From: Alphaproteobacteria bacterium
GTDB lineage: Bacteria > Pseudomonadota > Alphaproteobacteria > Ferrovibrionales > Ferrovibrionaceae
Assembly (NCBI GenBank): GCA_017307375.1
Contig: JAFKFH010000027.1
Span: forward strand, 1-64,000
Direction: 5' to 3'
DNA length: 64,000 bases
Below, piece after piece: positions 54,482 through 63,449 of the stretch. The notes below the pieces were generated by a model. That model worked only from the letters and a program-made list of their open reading frames with translations. It had not been told where the DNA came from and did no database searches. Numbering within the stretch: position 1 is the stretch's first letter; each line of letters begins with the position of its first letter. The position numbers and the translations under genes were made by a program.

Positions 54482-55180
54482 ATGACCCCGGCGACGAACA
54501 CTCTGGGGGAGCGGCTGAAGGCGGCGCGCGACGCCAAGGGCCTGACCCAGACCCAACTGGCCGATGCCGTCGGCCAGCATCAGTCGACGCTGGCCCATTG
54601 GGAGCGCGGCAAGGCCCGCCCGTCACCGGAAAAGGTCGATCTGATGGCGCCGGTTCTCGGGGTGGCCACCGAATGGCTGCTGTATGGCCGCGGGGCCGGC
54701 CCGGACCTGACGCGCCTGGTCGAGCCGCCGCGGCCGGCGATGACCGAGGTCGGCCGGATCCGGCCCGCCCATGAACTGGTCGGCGACAAGGACCTGCCGG
54801 TCTATGCTTCCGCCCAGGGGGGCGTGGAGGGCATGACGATATCCTATGACCCGATCGAATACGTCAAACGGCCCGAGCCGCTGATGAGCGTGCGCGGCGC
54901 CTTCGGCTTCTACCTCGTCGGCGATTCGATGAGCCCGAAATACGAGCACGGCGATCTGTTGCTGGTCCATCCCACCCGGCCGCCCAGCCGGCGCGACGGC
55001 GTGCTGGTGATCAAGAAGGGCGACGTCGCCAGCCACGATGCGCTCGTCAAGCTGTTCATCGGCTGGAAGGACGACGGCGTGCTGCTGGAGCAGCTCAACC
55101 CGCCGCTGCAGTTCACGATCCCGCGCGAGGCGATCCATGGCCTTCACCAGATCGTCGGCGTCTACCATGGGCGCCGCTAG
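54482..55180 (+). CDS. XRE-S24 (CI/LexA-like) repressor
   Basis: 232 aa. HTH_3 domain in residues 8-60 (LKAARDAKGLTQTQLADAVG, then HQSTLAHWERGKARPS). C-terminal S24 peptidase-like domain with Ser in VGDSMSPKYEHGDLLLV (about 151) and Lys near 189 in DALVKLFIG. Such proteins are phage-type repressors or stress regulators inactivated by RecA-stimulated self-cleavage; the Ala-Gly type cleavage site is not obvious here (ASAQGG is a candidate). AAGGAG lies 9 nt upstream. No phage structural genes adjoin. Confidence 0.9.
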   Translation: MTPATNTLGERLKAARDAKGLTQTQLADAVGQHQSTLAHWERGKARPSPEKVDLMAPVLGVATEWLLYGRGAGPDLTRLVEPPRPAMTEVGRIRPAHELVGDKDLPVYASAQGGVEGMTISYDPIEYVKRPEPLMSVRGAFGFYLVGDSMSPKYEHGDLLLVHPTRPPSRRDGVLVIKKGDVASHDALVKLFIGWKDDGVLLEQLNPPLQFTIPREAIHGLHQIVGVYHGRR

Positions 55181-55421
55181 ATTATGGTAAATTGCCATTA
55201 AGCCGATCGGGACGAGTCGATCTGCCTCAGCCGCCTCTTGATTTGCCCGAGCAGGTTGGGCTTATTGCGCGGCCCCGGGGCGCCCCGCCGGGTTGCTCCC
55301 CCGCGTCGCTGGACGCCGGTCCGGCCAAAAAACTGGGGATAACTGGTGGCGCCGCATTGACCGACTCGTGGCGTCGCCTCAATACTGCATGTCGTAGGCT
55401 TCGGCTCTGGAGGTACGAGAT

Positions 55422-55946
55422 ATGGGATGGACAGCCGAGAAGATCGAACAGCTTAACAAGCTGTGGTCGGAAGGCATGTCGATCACCGAGATCGGCAAGA
55501 TTCTCGGGATGACGCGCAACGCCGTCGTCGGCAAGGCGCATCGCCTGGGCCTCGCCAAGCGGCCTTCGCCGATTGCCCGTGCCCCCGGCCCGCGCCCGGC
55601 CGCACAGCCCGCGCCCGCGGCCCAGCCGACGCGCTCGGTCGTCGCACCGGCCCCGGCCGCCGCCGTGTCCGCACCGGTGGTCGAGGCGCCGGTCGTGACG
55701 GCGAAGCCGGCGCTGCCGGTCATGCCCCAGCCGGCGCGGCCGCGCCCGGCGCCGGCCTTCCGCGCCACCCGGGTCGCCAACGGCCCGGCCTGCCGCTGGC
55801 CGATCGGCGATCCGAAGTCGCCGGACTTCCATTTCTGCGGCTCGCCGTCGATCGAGGGCAAGCCCTACTGCGAGAAGCATTGCGCGATGGCCTATTCTGG
55901 CTGGTCGGAAGCGTCGGAGAAGGCCGAGAAGCACAAGGCCGCCTGA
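55422..55946 (+). CDS. gcrA: Cell-cycle regulator GcrA
   Basis: 174 aa. N-terminal helix-turn-helix MGWTAEKIEQLNKLWSEGMS--EIGKILGMTRNAVVGKAHRLGL, an Ala/Pro-rich linker, then the sigma-70-binding C-terminal region with ACRWPIGDPKSPDFHFCG and PYCEKHCAMAY. GcrA recruits RNA polymerase at promoters with methylated GANTC and is confined to alphaproteobacteria. GGAGG lies 9 nt before the ATG; a strong terminator follows. Confidence 0.96.
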   Translation: MGWTAEKIEQLNKLWSEGMSITEIGKILGMTRNAVVGKAHRLGLAKRPSPIARAPGPRPAAQPAPAAQPTRSVVAPAPAAAVSAPVVEAPVVTAKPALPVMPQPARPRPAPAFRATRVANGPACRWPIGDPKSPDFHFCGSPSIEGKPYCEKHCAMAYSGWSEASEKAEKHKAA

Positions 55947-55968
55947 TCGCGCGGCTTGTGGATGCCAG

Positions 55969-55997
55969 GGGCGCGGCACCAGGCCGCGCCCTTTTTC
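55969..55997 (+). terminator. Rho-independent terminator of gcrA
   Basis: Perfect 9-bp stem (GGGCGCGGC at 55969-55977, GCCGCGCCC at 55983-55991), 5-nt loop, followed by TTTTT at 55992-55996. Lies 22 bp after the gcrA stop. Confidence 0.9.
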
Positions 55998-56000
55998 GTG

Positions 56001-57131
56001 CTACCCCATGGCCGCGAAGCGCTGGCGCTGGTGGTCGGCATTGCCGAACAGCACGTCCAGCATCATCAGCCGCTTGTAGTAGTGGCCGACGCTGAGTTCG
56101 TCGGTCATGCCCATGCCGCCATGCAGTTGGATCGCCTGCTGGCCGACGAACCGGCCGGACTGGCCGGCCTTGGCCTTGGCCGCCGCGACCGCGCGTGCCC
56201 GTTCGGGGGCAGGTGCATCCAGCCTGACCGCCGCGACGAGGGCGAGCGACCGGGCTTCTTCCAGTGCCGCCATCATGTCGACCAGCCGGTGCTGGATCAC
56301 CTGGAAATCGCCGATCGCCCGGCCGAACTGGCGTCGCGTCTTGACATAGGCAAGCGTCGCCTCGTTCAGCACCGCCATCGCCCCGACCGCCTCGGCGCAG
56401 GCAAAGGCGGTGCCGCGGTCGACCGCCTGTTCGAGCAACGGCAGGCCGCCCCCCGGCGGGCCCAGCAGCGCATCCGGGCCGAGGCGCACGCCATAGAAGG
56501 TAAGGTCCGAGGCGCGCCGCCGATCGGTCGTGCGGTAGTCGCGGCGGGTCAGGCCGTCGGCTTGCGCCGGAACCAGGAAAAGCGAGATGCCGTCGCGGTC
56601 GCGCTGGCCGCCGCCGGTCCGGGCGGCGACGATCAGCCGGTCGGCGCTCTGGGCGTGGAAGACCACGCTCTTGTGGCCGGACAGCACATAGCCGCCGCCC
56701 TCGGCCTTGGCACTGCAGGCGACGTCATTGAGATCGAATCGGCTCTGCGGTTCGGCCGATGCGAGCGAGAGGATCAGCCGTCCCTCGGCGATGGCGGGCA
56801 GCAGCGCCGTGCGCTGCGCGGCCGAACCGCCGGCCAGGACCAGCCCGGCGCCGACGATCGCCGTCCACATGTAGGGCTCCTGGATCAGGCCGCGGCCGAA
56901 GGCTTCGGCGATGACCATGGCCTCGACCCCGCCGCCGTTCAGGCCGCCATATTCCTCGGGCAGACAGGCGCCGAGCCAGCCGAGCTCGGCCATCCTGGCC
57001 CAGTTGGCACGATCGAAGCCGTCCTCGGTGTCCGATAGCTTGCGCCAGTTCTCGAAGCTGTAGACGTCGCGGGCAAAGCGGCCGACGCTGTCGGCCAGCA
57101 TCCGCTGCTCTTCGCTGTAGGCGAAGTCCAT
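56001..57131 (-). CDS. Acyl-CoA dehydrogenase, PimD-like small subunit
   Basis: 376 aa. MDFAYSEEQRMLADSVGRF start, HGGMGMTDELSVGHYYKRL C-terminal signature, and RRQFGRAIGDFQVIQHRLVDM for helix contacts. It closely resembles the pimeloyl-CoA dehydrogenase small subunit. Acts with its partner gene 22 bp upstream as an alpha2-beta2 type enzyme on dicarboxylyl-CoA or sterol-type substrates. Confidence 0.88.
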   Translation of the reverse strand: MDFAYSEEQRMLADSVGRFARDVYSFENWRKLSDTEDGFDRANWARMAELGWLGACLPEEYGGLNGGGVEAMVIAEAFGRGLIQEPYMWTAIVGAGLVLAGGSAAQRTALLPAIAEGRLILSLASAEPQSRFDLNDVACSAKAEGGGYVLSGHKSVVFHAQSADRLIVAARTGGGQRDRDGISLFLVPAQADGLTRRDYRTTDRRRASDLTFYGVRLGPDALLGPPGGGLPLLEQAVDRGTAFACAEAVGAMAVLNEATLAYVKTRRQFGRAIGDFQVIQHRLVDMMAALEEARSLALVAAVRLDAPAPERARAVAAAKAKAGQSGRFVGQQAIQLHGGMGMTDELSVGHYYKRLMMLDVLFGNADHQRQRFAAMG

Positions 57132-57153
57132 CGTTGTTCCTCCCCGGCTCGGC

Positions 57154-58344
57154 TCAGAGGCCGAGCACCATTTTCGCGATGACGTTGCGCTGAATCTCGT
57201 TCGAGCCGCCGTAGATCGAGGCGGCGCGGAAATAGAGATGCGCCTCCATCAGCCCCTCGGCGTGGACCGGCCCGACCGGGCTGCGGTTGTCGCCGTCGTG
57301 CAGCGCCTCGTAGGGATTGGCGTAGTAGCCGAGCGCCTCGACCGCGAGTTCGTTGATCGCCTGCTGCAGGTTGGTGCCGAGAATCTTGAGCAGGCTTGCC
57401 TCCGGCCCCGGGCCCTTGCCCGCGCTTTCGTCGGCCAGTACCCGCAGGTTGGTGAATTCGAGGGCCATCAGGTCGATCTCGGCCTGGGCGATGCGGTCGC
57501 GGAACGGCAGGTTTTCGATCAGCGGCCGGCCGCCGGCGAATTCCGCGCGCGCGATTTCCTTCAGCCGATGCAGCCGCTTCTTCGAGGCGGCGACGCCGGC
57601 GATCGAGGTCCGCTCGTTGCCCAGCAGGAACTTGGCATAGGTCCAGCCGCGCCCTTCCTCGCCCACGCGGTTGTCGCGCGGGACACGGACATTGTCGAAG
57701 AAGACTTCGTTCAGCGAATGGGCGCCGTCGATCGAGATGATCGGGCGGACGGTGATGCCCGGCGTCTTCATGTCGATCAGCAGGAAGGTGATGCCGTCCT
57801 GCGGCTTGCCGGAACCGTCGGTGCGGACGAGGCAGAACATCCAGTCGGCGAAATGGGCCTGGGTGGTCCAGATCTTGTGGCCGTTGACGACGTAGTCGTC
57901 GCCGTCGGTCTCGGCCCTGGTCTTGAGCGAGGCGAGGTCGGAACCCGAGCCCGGCTCGGAATAGCCCTGGCACCACCAGTCGAGGCCGGCGACGATGCGG
58001 GGCAGGAACCGCGCCTTCTGCGCCTCGGTCCCGTAGGTCGCGATCACCGGCCCGACCATGGCCAGCCCGAACGGCAGTTGCGGCGGGGCCCCGGCCTCGG
58101 CGCATTCCTCGTCGAAGATGTGGCGCTGGGCCGGCGTCCAGCCGGTACCGCCCAGTTCGACCGGCCACGACGGCGCGCCCCAGCCCCTGGCGTGCAGGAT
58201 GCGCTGCCAGGCCAGATAGTCCTCGCGGTCGAGATGCTGGGTCTGGCCGGCGCGCCGGCGCAGGTCGTCGGGCAAGGCGGTCTTGATGAACGCCCGCACC
58301 TCCTCGCGGAAGGCGCGCTCTGCGGCGCTGTATTCGAGGTCCAT
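57154..58344 (-). CDS. Acyl-CoA dehydrogenase, PimC-like large subunit
   Basis: 396 aa. WCQGYSEPGSGSDLASLKTRA for FAD binding and SIYGGSNEIQRNVIAKMVLGL at the end are conserved. The MDLEYSAAERAFREEVRAF start and pair organisation match PimC. ATG 58344 is chosen; the longer ORF is not family-like. Confidence 0.9.
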   Translation of the reverse strand: MDLEYSAAERAFREEVRAFIKTALPDDLRRRAGQTQHLDREDYLAWQRILHARGWGAPSWPVELGGTGWTPAQRHIFDEECAEAGAPPQLPFGLAMVGPVIATYGTEAQKARFLPRIVAGLDWWCQGYSEPGSGSDLASLKTRAETDGDDYVVNGHKIWTTQAHFADWMFCLVRTDGSGKPQDGITFLLIDMKTPGITVRPIISIDGAHSLNEVFFDNVRVPRDNRVGEEGRGWTYAKFLLGNERTSIAGVAASKKRLHRLKEIARAEFAGGRPLIENLPFRDRIAQAEIDLMALEFTNLRVLADESAGKGPGPEASLLKILGTNLQQAINELAVEALGYYANPYEALHDGDNRSPVGPVHAEGLMEAHLYFRAASIYGGSNEIQRNVIAKMVLGL

Positions 58345-58410
58345 CGGCGTTTCCCCTGTCAGGTTACCGAATGGTAGGGTAGGGGTTGCCGCGGGTCCTG
58401 GCAATGGGGC

Positions 58411-60147
58411 TCAGACGACGCCGGCCCAGCCGCGGAACAGCGCTTCGTAGGCCGCCAGCGGCGCCTGCTGGTCCAGCAGCGTCGGCAGCCCCGCTTCGAT
58501 CGCCTCGATGCAGCGGGTGCGAAAGTCGGGGTCGGTGGCGACGCGCACGGCCAGTGCAACATAGGCTTCCGGCGTTGCCGCCACCAGGTCGGTGAAGCCG
58601 ATCGCCCGATACATGCCGACGGTCATCCGTTCGCGCATGAACCGCCCTTCGGCCGTGACCACCGGCAGTCCCAACTGCAGCGCCTGGAACGACGTGTTGC
58701 CGCCCGAGAAATGCAGCGAATCGAGCATCACGGCGCCATGCCTGATCAAGGCGAGATACTCGGGCAGCGGCAGGCGCGGCATCACCACGAGCCGCGCGGC
58801 CAGCGCGCCGAGGCGACGGCGGATGCGCTCGATCACGGTGCGGCCGTGTTCGACCGGCATCATCTCGAAGAGGATCAGGCAGCCTTCGTCATCGCGCTCC
58901 AGGATGGCGGCGAGGATGTCGTCGAAGGCGGGATGCAGCTTGTAGGTCGTCTGCGCGCAGATATAGAGACGTGCTCCCGACGGGACCCCGGCGGGCAGCC
59001 TTGCTTCGGCCGCGACGTCGAGCCGGGGATAGGGCGTAACCTGGCCGGGCAGGCGGACCAGCCGCTCGGTGTAGTGGGCTTCGCCGTCCGCCGGCTCGGC
59101 CTCGGCGCTGGCGATGAAGTAGTCCAGCGAGGGCAGGCCGCTGGTCTCGGGGTGGCCGGGCAGCAAGGCCTGCACCGGGGCCAGCCGCGCGGCGGCAAGC
59201 ATGTAGAAGAAGAAGTCGATGTGGACATCGGTATAGATCAGGATGTCGAACTGCAGTGCCGCGATCAGCCGGCGCGCCTCGCCGACGTGGCCGGGCAGGG
59301 CATGAACTTGTGTGCCCGGGGCGAAGGGCGCGGCGGGCGCCAGCAGGGTCAGCACGTGGACGTCGAACCTGCCGGGATCGAGCCGCTCGGCCAGCGGCCT
59401 GAAGTAGTGGATGTTCGAGGTGATGTTCCAGCTGCCCGCGATCCCGATGCGGATGCGCCGGCGACCGGCCGGCGGGTCGGGCAGATGCGGGCTGGTCCAC
59501 AGGAAATCCGGGACTATGCGCGCATAAAGCCGCGCGATTCGTTCGAGGATCGGCCGGTCGTCGACGCCATGATAGGCGAGCAGCATGAGGTTCGAGGAGT
59601 AGCCGGCGAAGTAGTCGACGAGGTCGACCTTCAGGCCCGGACAGGCCATCAGTTCGTCGAGCCCGGCCGATAGCCGGGCGCGGGTTTCCCCAATGCCCGC
59701 GACCGATTCCTCGCCATACCGCAGCAGTAGCCGCCGCATGACCAGCGCCGCCCCGGGGCCGACCAGGTGCGCGGCCCGGTCGAGCGCCTTTTCGGCCGTC
59801 GGCCAGTCGGCCAGCTGCAGTGCTGCCAGCGCCAGCGCCCGCAACGCTTCCTCGTCGCCCGGGTCGCAGGCGACCGCGGCGCGGGCGACCGTCGCCGCGG
59901 CACGATAGCGCAGCGCGCCGAAGTAATGGCCGAGCAGTGGGGCGACGTCGATGAACGGGCGCGGCGACGACGGCAGGGCGGCGGCGATAAACTGCCAGGC
60001 TTCGAACGTGGTGCCGCCATGGCTGATGGCGCTGCCGGTGGCCAGCAGCAGGTGGCCCAGCGTGACCAGCCGGGCGTGGCTGCGGTCGCCCCGCAGGATC
60101 GCCTGAAAATGCTGTTCGGCTGCGGGCGGGACCGTCGCCTCAGCCAT
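58411..60147 (-). CDS. OGT-like glycosyltransferase (SPINDLY/GT41 type)
   Basis: 578 aa. TPR-like helical N-terminal half (residues 1-200) followed by a GT41 catalytic region: RRIRIGIAGSWNITSNIHYFRPLAERLDPGRFDVHVL and LDSLHFSGGNTSFQALQLGLPVVTAEG, the UDP-sugar binding motif. Bacterial members glycosylate proteins such as flagellin or adhesins. No such target is adjacent. Divergent from gspI with 126 bp between. Confidence 0.85.
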   Translation of the reverse strand: MAEATVPPAAEQHFQAILRGDRSHARLVTLGHLLLATGSAISHGGTTFEAWQFIAAALPSSPRPFIDVAPLLGHYFGALRYRAAATVARAAVACDPGDEEALRALALAALQLADWPTAEKALDRAAHLVGPGAALVMRRLLLRYGEESVAGIGETRARLSAGLDELMACPGLKVDLVDYFAGYSSNLMLLAYHGVDDRPILERIARLYARIVPDFLWTSPHLPDPPAGRRRIRIGIAGSWNITSNIHYFRPLAERLDPGRFDVHVLTLLAPAAPFAPGTQVHALPGHVGEARRLIAALQFDILIYTDVHIDFFFYMLAAARLAPVQALLPGHPETSGLPSLDYFIASAEAEPADGEAHYTERLVRLPGQVTPYPRLDVAAEARLPAGVPSGARLYICAQTTYKLHPAFDDILAAILERDDEGCLILFEMMPVEHGRTVIERIRRRLGALAARLVVMPRLPLPEYLALIRHGAVMLDSLHFSGGNTSFQALQLGLPVVTAEGRFMRERMTVGMYRAIGFTDLVAATPEAYVALAVRVATDPDFRTRCIEAIEAGLPTLLDQQAPLAAYEALFRGWAGVV

Positions 60148-60273
60148 GCCGCGTCCCGCGGCGGCGGTAACCAGGATTCGTTGAAATGAGGGCCGTCACG
60201 GCGTCCTTCGCTGGGTATTTTGCACGCTGGGACCCGGAAAGCTAGCACGCGGGAACCCGCCGGGGTATGAACG

Positions 60274-60732
60274 ATGGCGATGAGTGCGCCATTTTCCGGA
60301 AGGCAGCGCGAGGCCGGCTTCACCCTGCTCGAGGCGATCGTCGCGATCGCCCTGCTGGGTGCCCTGCTGGTGCCGCTCTACACGCTGATGAGCCGGAATC
60401 TCGACGGCCTCGTCAGGGTGGGGCAGGCCAATCTGCAGAGCGAGGTGACGCTGAATGCGCTGGCCGTGCTCGACACCGTCAATCCGATGGAAAGACCTGA
60501 GGGCAGCGTGGCGCTGGGGGCCTACCTCCTGCGCTGGCGCAGCGCGGCGCTGACCACCCCTGTCGACGGCGTCGGCTTTCCCGCCGGCCAGAGCCTATAT
60601 CAGGTGGCGATGTACCGGACGCAGGCCGAAGTTTCGCGCCTTGACGACCGTGGTGCGACGACGCCCTGGTTCACCTTCGACCTGCGCCAGGTCGGGTGGC
60701 GCCAGGTCCGCCAGTTCCGGCTGCCGTTCTGA
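60274..60732 (+). CDS. gspI: Type II secretion minor pseudopilin GspI
   Basis: 152 aa. Leader ending REAG|FTLLEAIVAIALLGALLVPLY with Glu at +5, then a small beta domain ending WRQVRQFRLPF, as in GspI. First gene of the plus-strand gsp cluster. Its TGA overlaps the gspJ ATG by one base. Confidence 0.92.
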   Translation: MAMSAPFSGRQREAGFTLLEAIVAIALLGALLVPLYTLMSRNLDGLVRVGQANLQSEVTLNALAVLDTVNPMERPEGSVALGAYLLRWRSAALTTPVDGVGFPAGQSLYQVAMYRTQAEVSRLDDRGATTPWFTFDLRQVGWRQVRQFRLPF

Positions 60733-61364
60733 TGATGTCCCGGCGTTGCTGCCGCCGCGAGGCGGGCATGACCCTGCTGGAGGTGCTGGTTGTCGTGGTG
60801 CTGGTCGGCATGCTGGCGACGGCCGCCTTCGAGGGCCTCTCCCGCATCTTCGACCTGCGCCAGCGGCTGGGCGCCTGGATCGACCTGGCGGGGGACAATG
60901 CCATCACCTCGTCCTGGCTGCGCGATTCGCTGGCCGGTGTGGTTCCCGAATACGAAAACGGCCCGAATCCCTTCCGGGGTAGCGAGCGATCGGTACGCGG
61001 CCTGACCATCGCAGGCCTGCGGTCCCGGCCGGGCGTGCCGGTGCCCTTCGAGTGGCGTATCGCCGAGGGGCGTCAGTCGGCGCTGGAATATCGCGAAGGC
61101 CTCGATCCCAGTTTCCGGCAGTACTGGCAATGGGAAGGCCAGCGCGGTCGCTTCGTCTACGTCGCCGAGGACGGCAAGACCTACCCGACCTGGCCGCCCG
61201 AAGGCGTGACCTTGCCCACCGGTGCGGTCATTCCCCAGCTTCCGGCGGCGATCGAGGTGGAGTTTGGCGGACCGCCGCTGGGCCGGCTGGTCGTCTACGC
61301 GGGGATCATCACGATGCGCGACGCCGACAAGCTGATCACGCCGATGGGAACGCCTGTCCAATGA
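60732..61364 (+). CDS. gspJ: Type II secretion minor pseudopilin GspJ
   Basis: 210 aa. Leader REAG|MTLLEVLVVVVLVGMLATAAF, then a domain with DNAITSSWLRDSLAG, SALEYREG and a long loop, as in GspJ. Met after the Gly of the cleavage site is unusual but tolerated. Part of the I-J-K tip complex. Confidence 0.88.
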   Translation: MMSRRCCRREAGMTLLEVLVVVVLVGMLATAAFEGLSRIFDLRQRLGAWIDLAGDNAITSSWLRDSLAGVVPEYENGPNPFRGSERSVRGLTIAGLRSRPGVPVPFEWRIAEGRQSALEYREGLDPSFRQYWQWEGQRGRFVYVAEDGKTYPTWPPEGVTLPTGAVIPQLPAAIEVEFGGPPLGRLVVYAGIITMRDADKLITPMGTPVQ

Positions 61365-62443
61365 CCGGGTTGCGCAGGGACGACGGCTTCGTCCTGGTGA
61401 TGACCATTCTGGTCGTCATGGCGATCGCGCTGGGCCTGGCGGTCTTTACCGAATGGGTCGGCGGTGCGACCAATCGCGCCTTCGACCTGCGCCAGCGGGT
61501 CGAGGCCGAGCGGCGCATCGCGGAGGCGCGCGCCGACGTGCTGTACTGGTTCGGCACCCAGCTGATGTCCCCGCGCGGCCTCGAACTCGCGGCGATCGGC
61601 GGGCCGAGCAGCACGATGACGATGTCGCAGGAAGACCGCATCAAGCAGATGCTGGCCGGGGGCAGCGGGGTCACCCAGGCCGCCACCTACCTGCGGCTCG
61701 ACGATACGCTGTATCGCAACCGCGAAGGGACCCTGGTGCGGATCCAGGATTCCCGCGGCCTGATGAACCTCAACTTCGCCGAACCGGACGACGTCGTCAG
61801 GTTGCTCAGCGCCTTCGACGTGCCGGCGGAATCGCGGGCGGCGCTGGTGCCCAAGCTGCTCGACTACATCGATACCGACGACCTGGTTCGCCTGAACGGG
61901 GCCGAACGGCTGCAATATGTGTCGGCCGGCCGGCAGCCGCCGGCCAACGGCCTGCTGCGCACCCCCTGGGAAGCGCGCTCGGTGATGGACTGGGACCGGT
62001 TCGACCAGCTGTGGAAGGCGGAGGGCGGGTTGCCGTCGGCCACGTCGGCCACCCGCACCGTCGGCATCAACATCAATACGGCGCCGGCCGCGGTGCTGGA
62101 GGCGATCGGCCTGCCGGCCGAGAACATCGCCAAGCTGCTGGCCGTACGGCAGGAACGTCCGCTGGAAAACATCGGCGAGATGTCGGCCCTGCTAGGTGCG
62201 GTCGCGGCGGTCGATCCGTTCCGCTTCCTGATCAATCCGACCAACAGCTTCCGGCTGACGCTTCAGGCGGCCGGCATACCGCTGAAGCGTGAACTGGTGG
62301 TGACATTGACCCCGCAATCGACCCGGGGGCCGTGGCGTATTGACTATATTATCGCTTTGCCCTCATCTGGCGCCCATGCAGGCAATCAACCAACTGCGTC
62401 GGAGCCTTTCCCCGAGCCCGCAGCGCTTCTTTCACCGGGTTGA
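61361..62443 (+). CDS. gspK: Type II secretion minor pseudopilin GspK
   Basis: 360 aa. Leader DDG|FVLVMTILVVMAIALGLAVF lacks Glu at +5, which is normal for GspK. Large domain with DSRGLMNLN, LLDYIDTDDLVRLNGAE and VGININTAPAAVLEAIGLP (a helix-hairpin-helix-like motif). Caps the pseudopilus tip. Starts within the last 4 nt of gspJ. Confidence 0.92.
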   Translation: MTGLRRDDGFVLVMTILVVMAIALGLAVFTEWVGGATNRAFDLRQRVEAERRIAEARADVLYWFGTQLMSPRGLELAAIGGPSSTMTMSQEDRIKQMLAGGSGVTQAATYLRLDDTLYRNREGTLVRIQDSRGLMNLNFAEPDDVVRLLSAFDVPAESRAALVPKLLDYIDTDDLVRLNGAERLQYVSAGRQPPANGLLRTPWEARSVMDWDRFDQLWKAEGGLPSATSATRTVGININTAPAAVLEAIGLPAENIAKLLAVRQERPLENIGEMSALLGAVAAVDPFRFLINPTNSFRLTLQAAGIPLKRELVVTLTPQSTRGPWRIDYIIALPSSGAHAGNQPTASEPFPEPAALLSPG

Positions 62444-63449
62444 GGGCGTGACGCCGCCGGACGGCGGGCGCGGTCAGAAGCAATGGGTGTTGAGCCGGGC
62501 GCTCTGCCGCTTTGCCACCTTCAGCCTGCCGCAGGGATTGGCCCCTGCCGATCGTGAGCGCGCGCTCAAGCTGATGATCGACGAAGCGTCGCCCTATGCG
62601 ACGACCGGGTATCTGGCCGAATGGGGCAAGGGCGAGGCCGGTGCCTGGCTGTGGGACCAGGAAGCCGTGACCCAGGCCGTGATCACCGCCGGGCATGATC
62701 CGCGCGCGGTTGTCGTGCTGCCGGAGACGGCGCTGCAGCAGCCGGGCGAGACCGGTGCGCGGCTGGTCGAGGTCCTCGACGGCCATGAGGGGCAGGTATG
62801 GCGCGGCGGCTTGCTCAAGGCCAGCCGCTACTGGCCGCGCCAGCCGGATCAGGCGGAGTGGATCCGGTTTCTGCGTGCCAGCGGCGATCCCGAAGCCTTG
62901 CGGCATGCATCCGTGACGGCCCCGGGCGCCCCGGTCTGGCTGGAGCGGCCGTGGCCGCGGCGCTCGGCCGGATCGCCGTTCAGCGAGTTTCGCGGCTGGA
63001 AGGTGGCGGCGGCGATCGGCTGCTGCGCCGTCCTGCCCTTCGCCTATCAGGTCGGTCAGATCGCGGTGATGGCGGCGGAGGCGCGCCGGCTCGGCGCCGA
63101 TCTGCGCCGAATCGAGAGCGAGGCGGCACCCGTGCTGGCAGCCCGTGACGCCGCCGTGAAAAGTGCGGCCCGCGTCCGCCAGCTCGAGGCGCTGCGGCCT
63201 TATCCCGGCCCGGTCGAGGTGATGGCCCGCATCGCCGAAAAGCTGCCGACCAACGGCACGGTGCTCCAGGACTTGAACTACCAGCAGGGCGAAGTGCGCT
63301 TCACCCTGAGCGGCCAGCCGAACTTCGATGCCCCCTTCTATGTGCGCGCGCTGTCTTCGGTACCGATCTTCACCGACGTGAATGCCGAGAATTCGCCGGC
63401 CCCGGGCACGCTGGTCCTGCGTCTCAAACTCGTCAGGCAGACGTCGTGA
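62376..63449 (+). CDS. gspL: Type II secretion assembly protein GspL-like
   Basis: 357 aa. N-terminal region resembles a reduced GspL cytoplasmic domain, with one membrane span (VAAAIGCCAVLPFAYQVGQIAVMAA, residues about 210-233) and a C-terminal ferredoxin-like part (PVEVMARIAEKLPTNGTVLQDLNYQQGEVRFTLSG). Starts 68 nt before the gspK stop, in another frame, with no strong ribosome site, which suggests coupling. GspL links the ATPase to the pseudopilus platform. Confidence 0.8.
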   Translation: MQAINQLRRSLSPSPQRFFHRVEGVTPPDGGRGQKQWVLSRALCRFATFSLPQGLAPADRERALKLMIDEASPYATTGYLAEWGKGEAGAWLWDQEAVTQAVITAGHDPRAVVVLPETALQQPGETGARLVEVLDGHEGQVWRGGLLKASRYWPRQPDQAEWIRFLRASGDPEALRHASVTAPGAPVWLERPWPRRSAGSPFSEFRGWKVAAAIGCCAVLPFAYQVGQIAVMAAEARRLGADLRRIESEAAPVLAARDAAVKSAARVRQLEALRPYPGPVEVMARIAEKLPTNGTVLQDLNYQQGEVRFTLSGQPNFDAPFYVRALSSVPIFTDVNAENSPAPGTLVLRLKLVRQTS

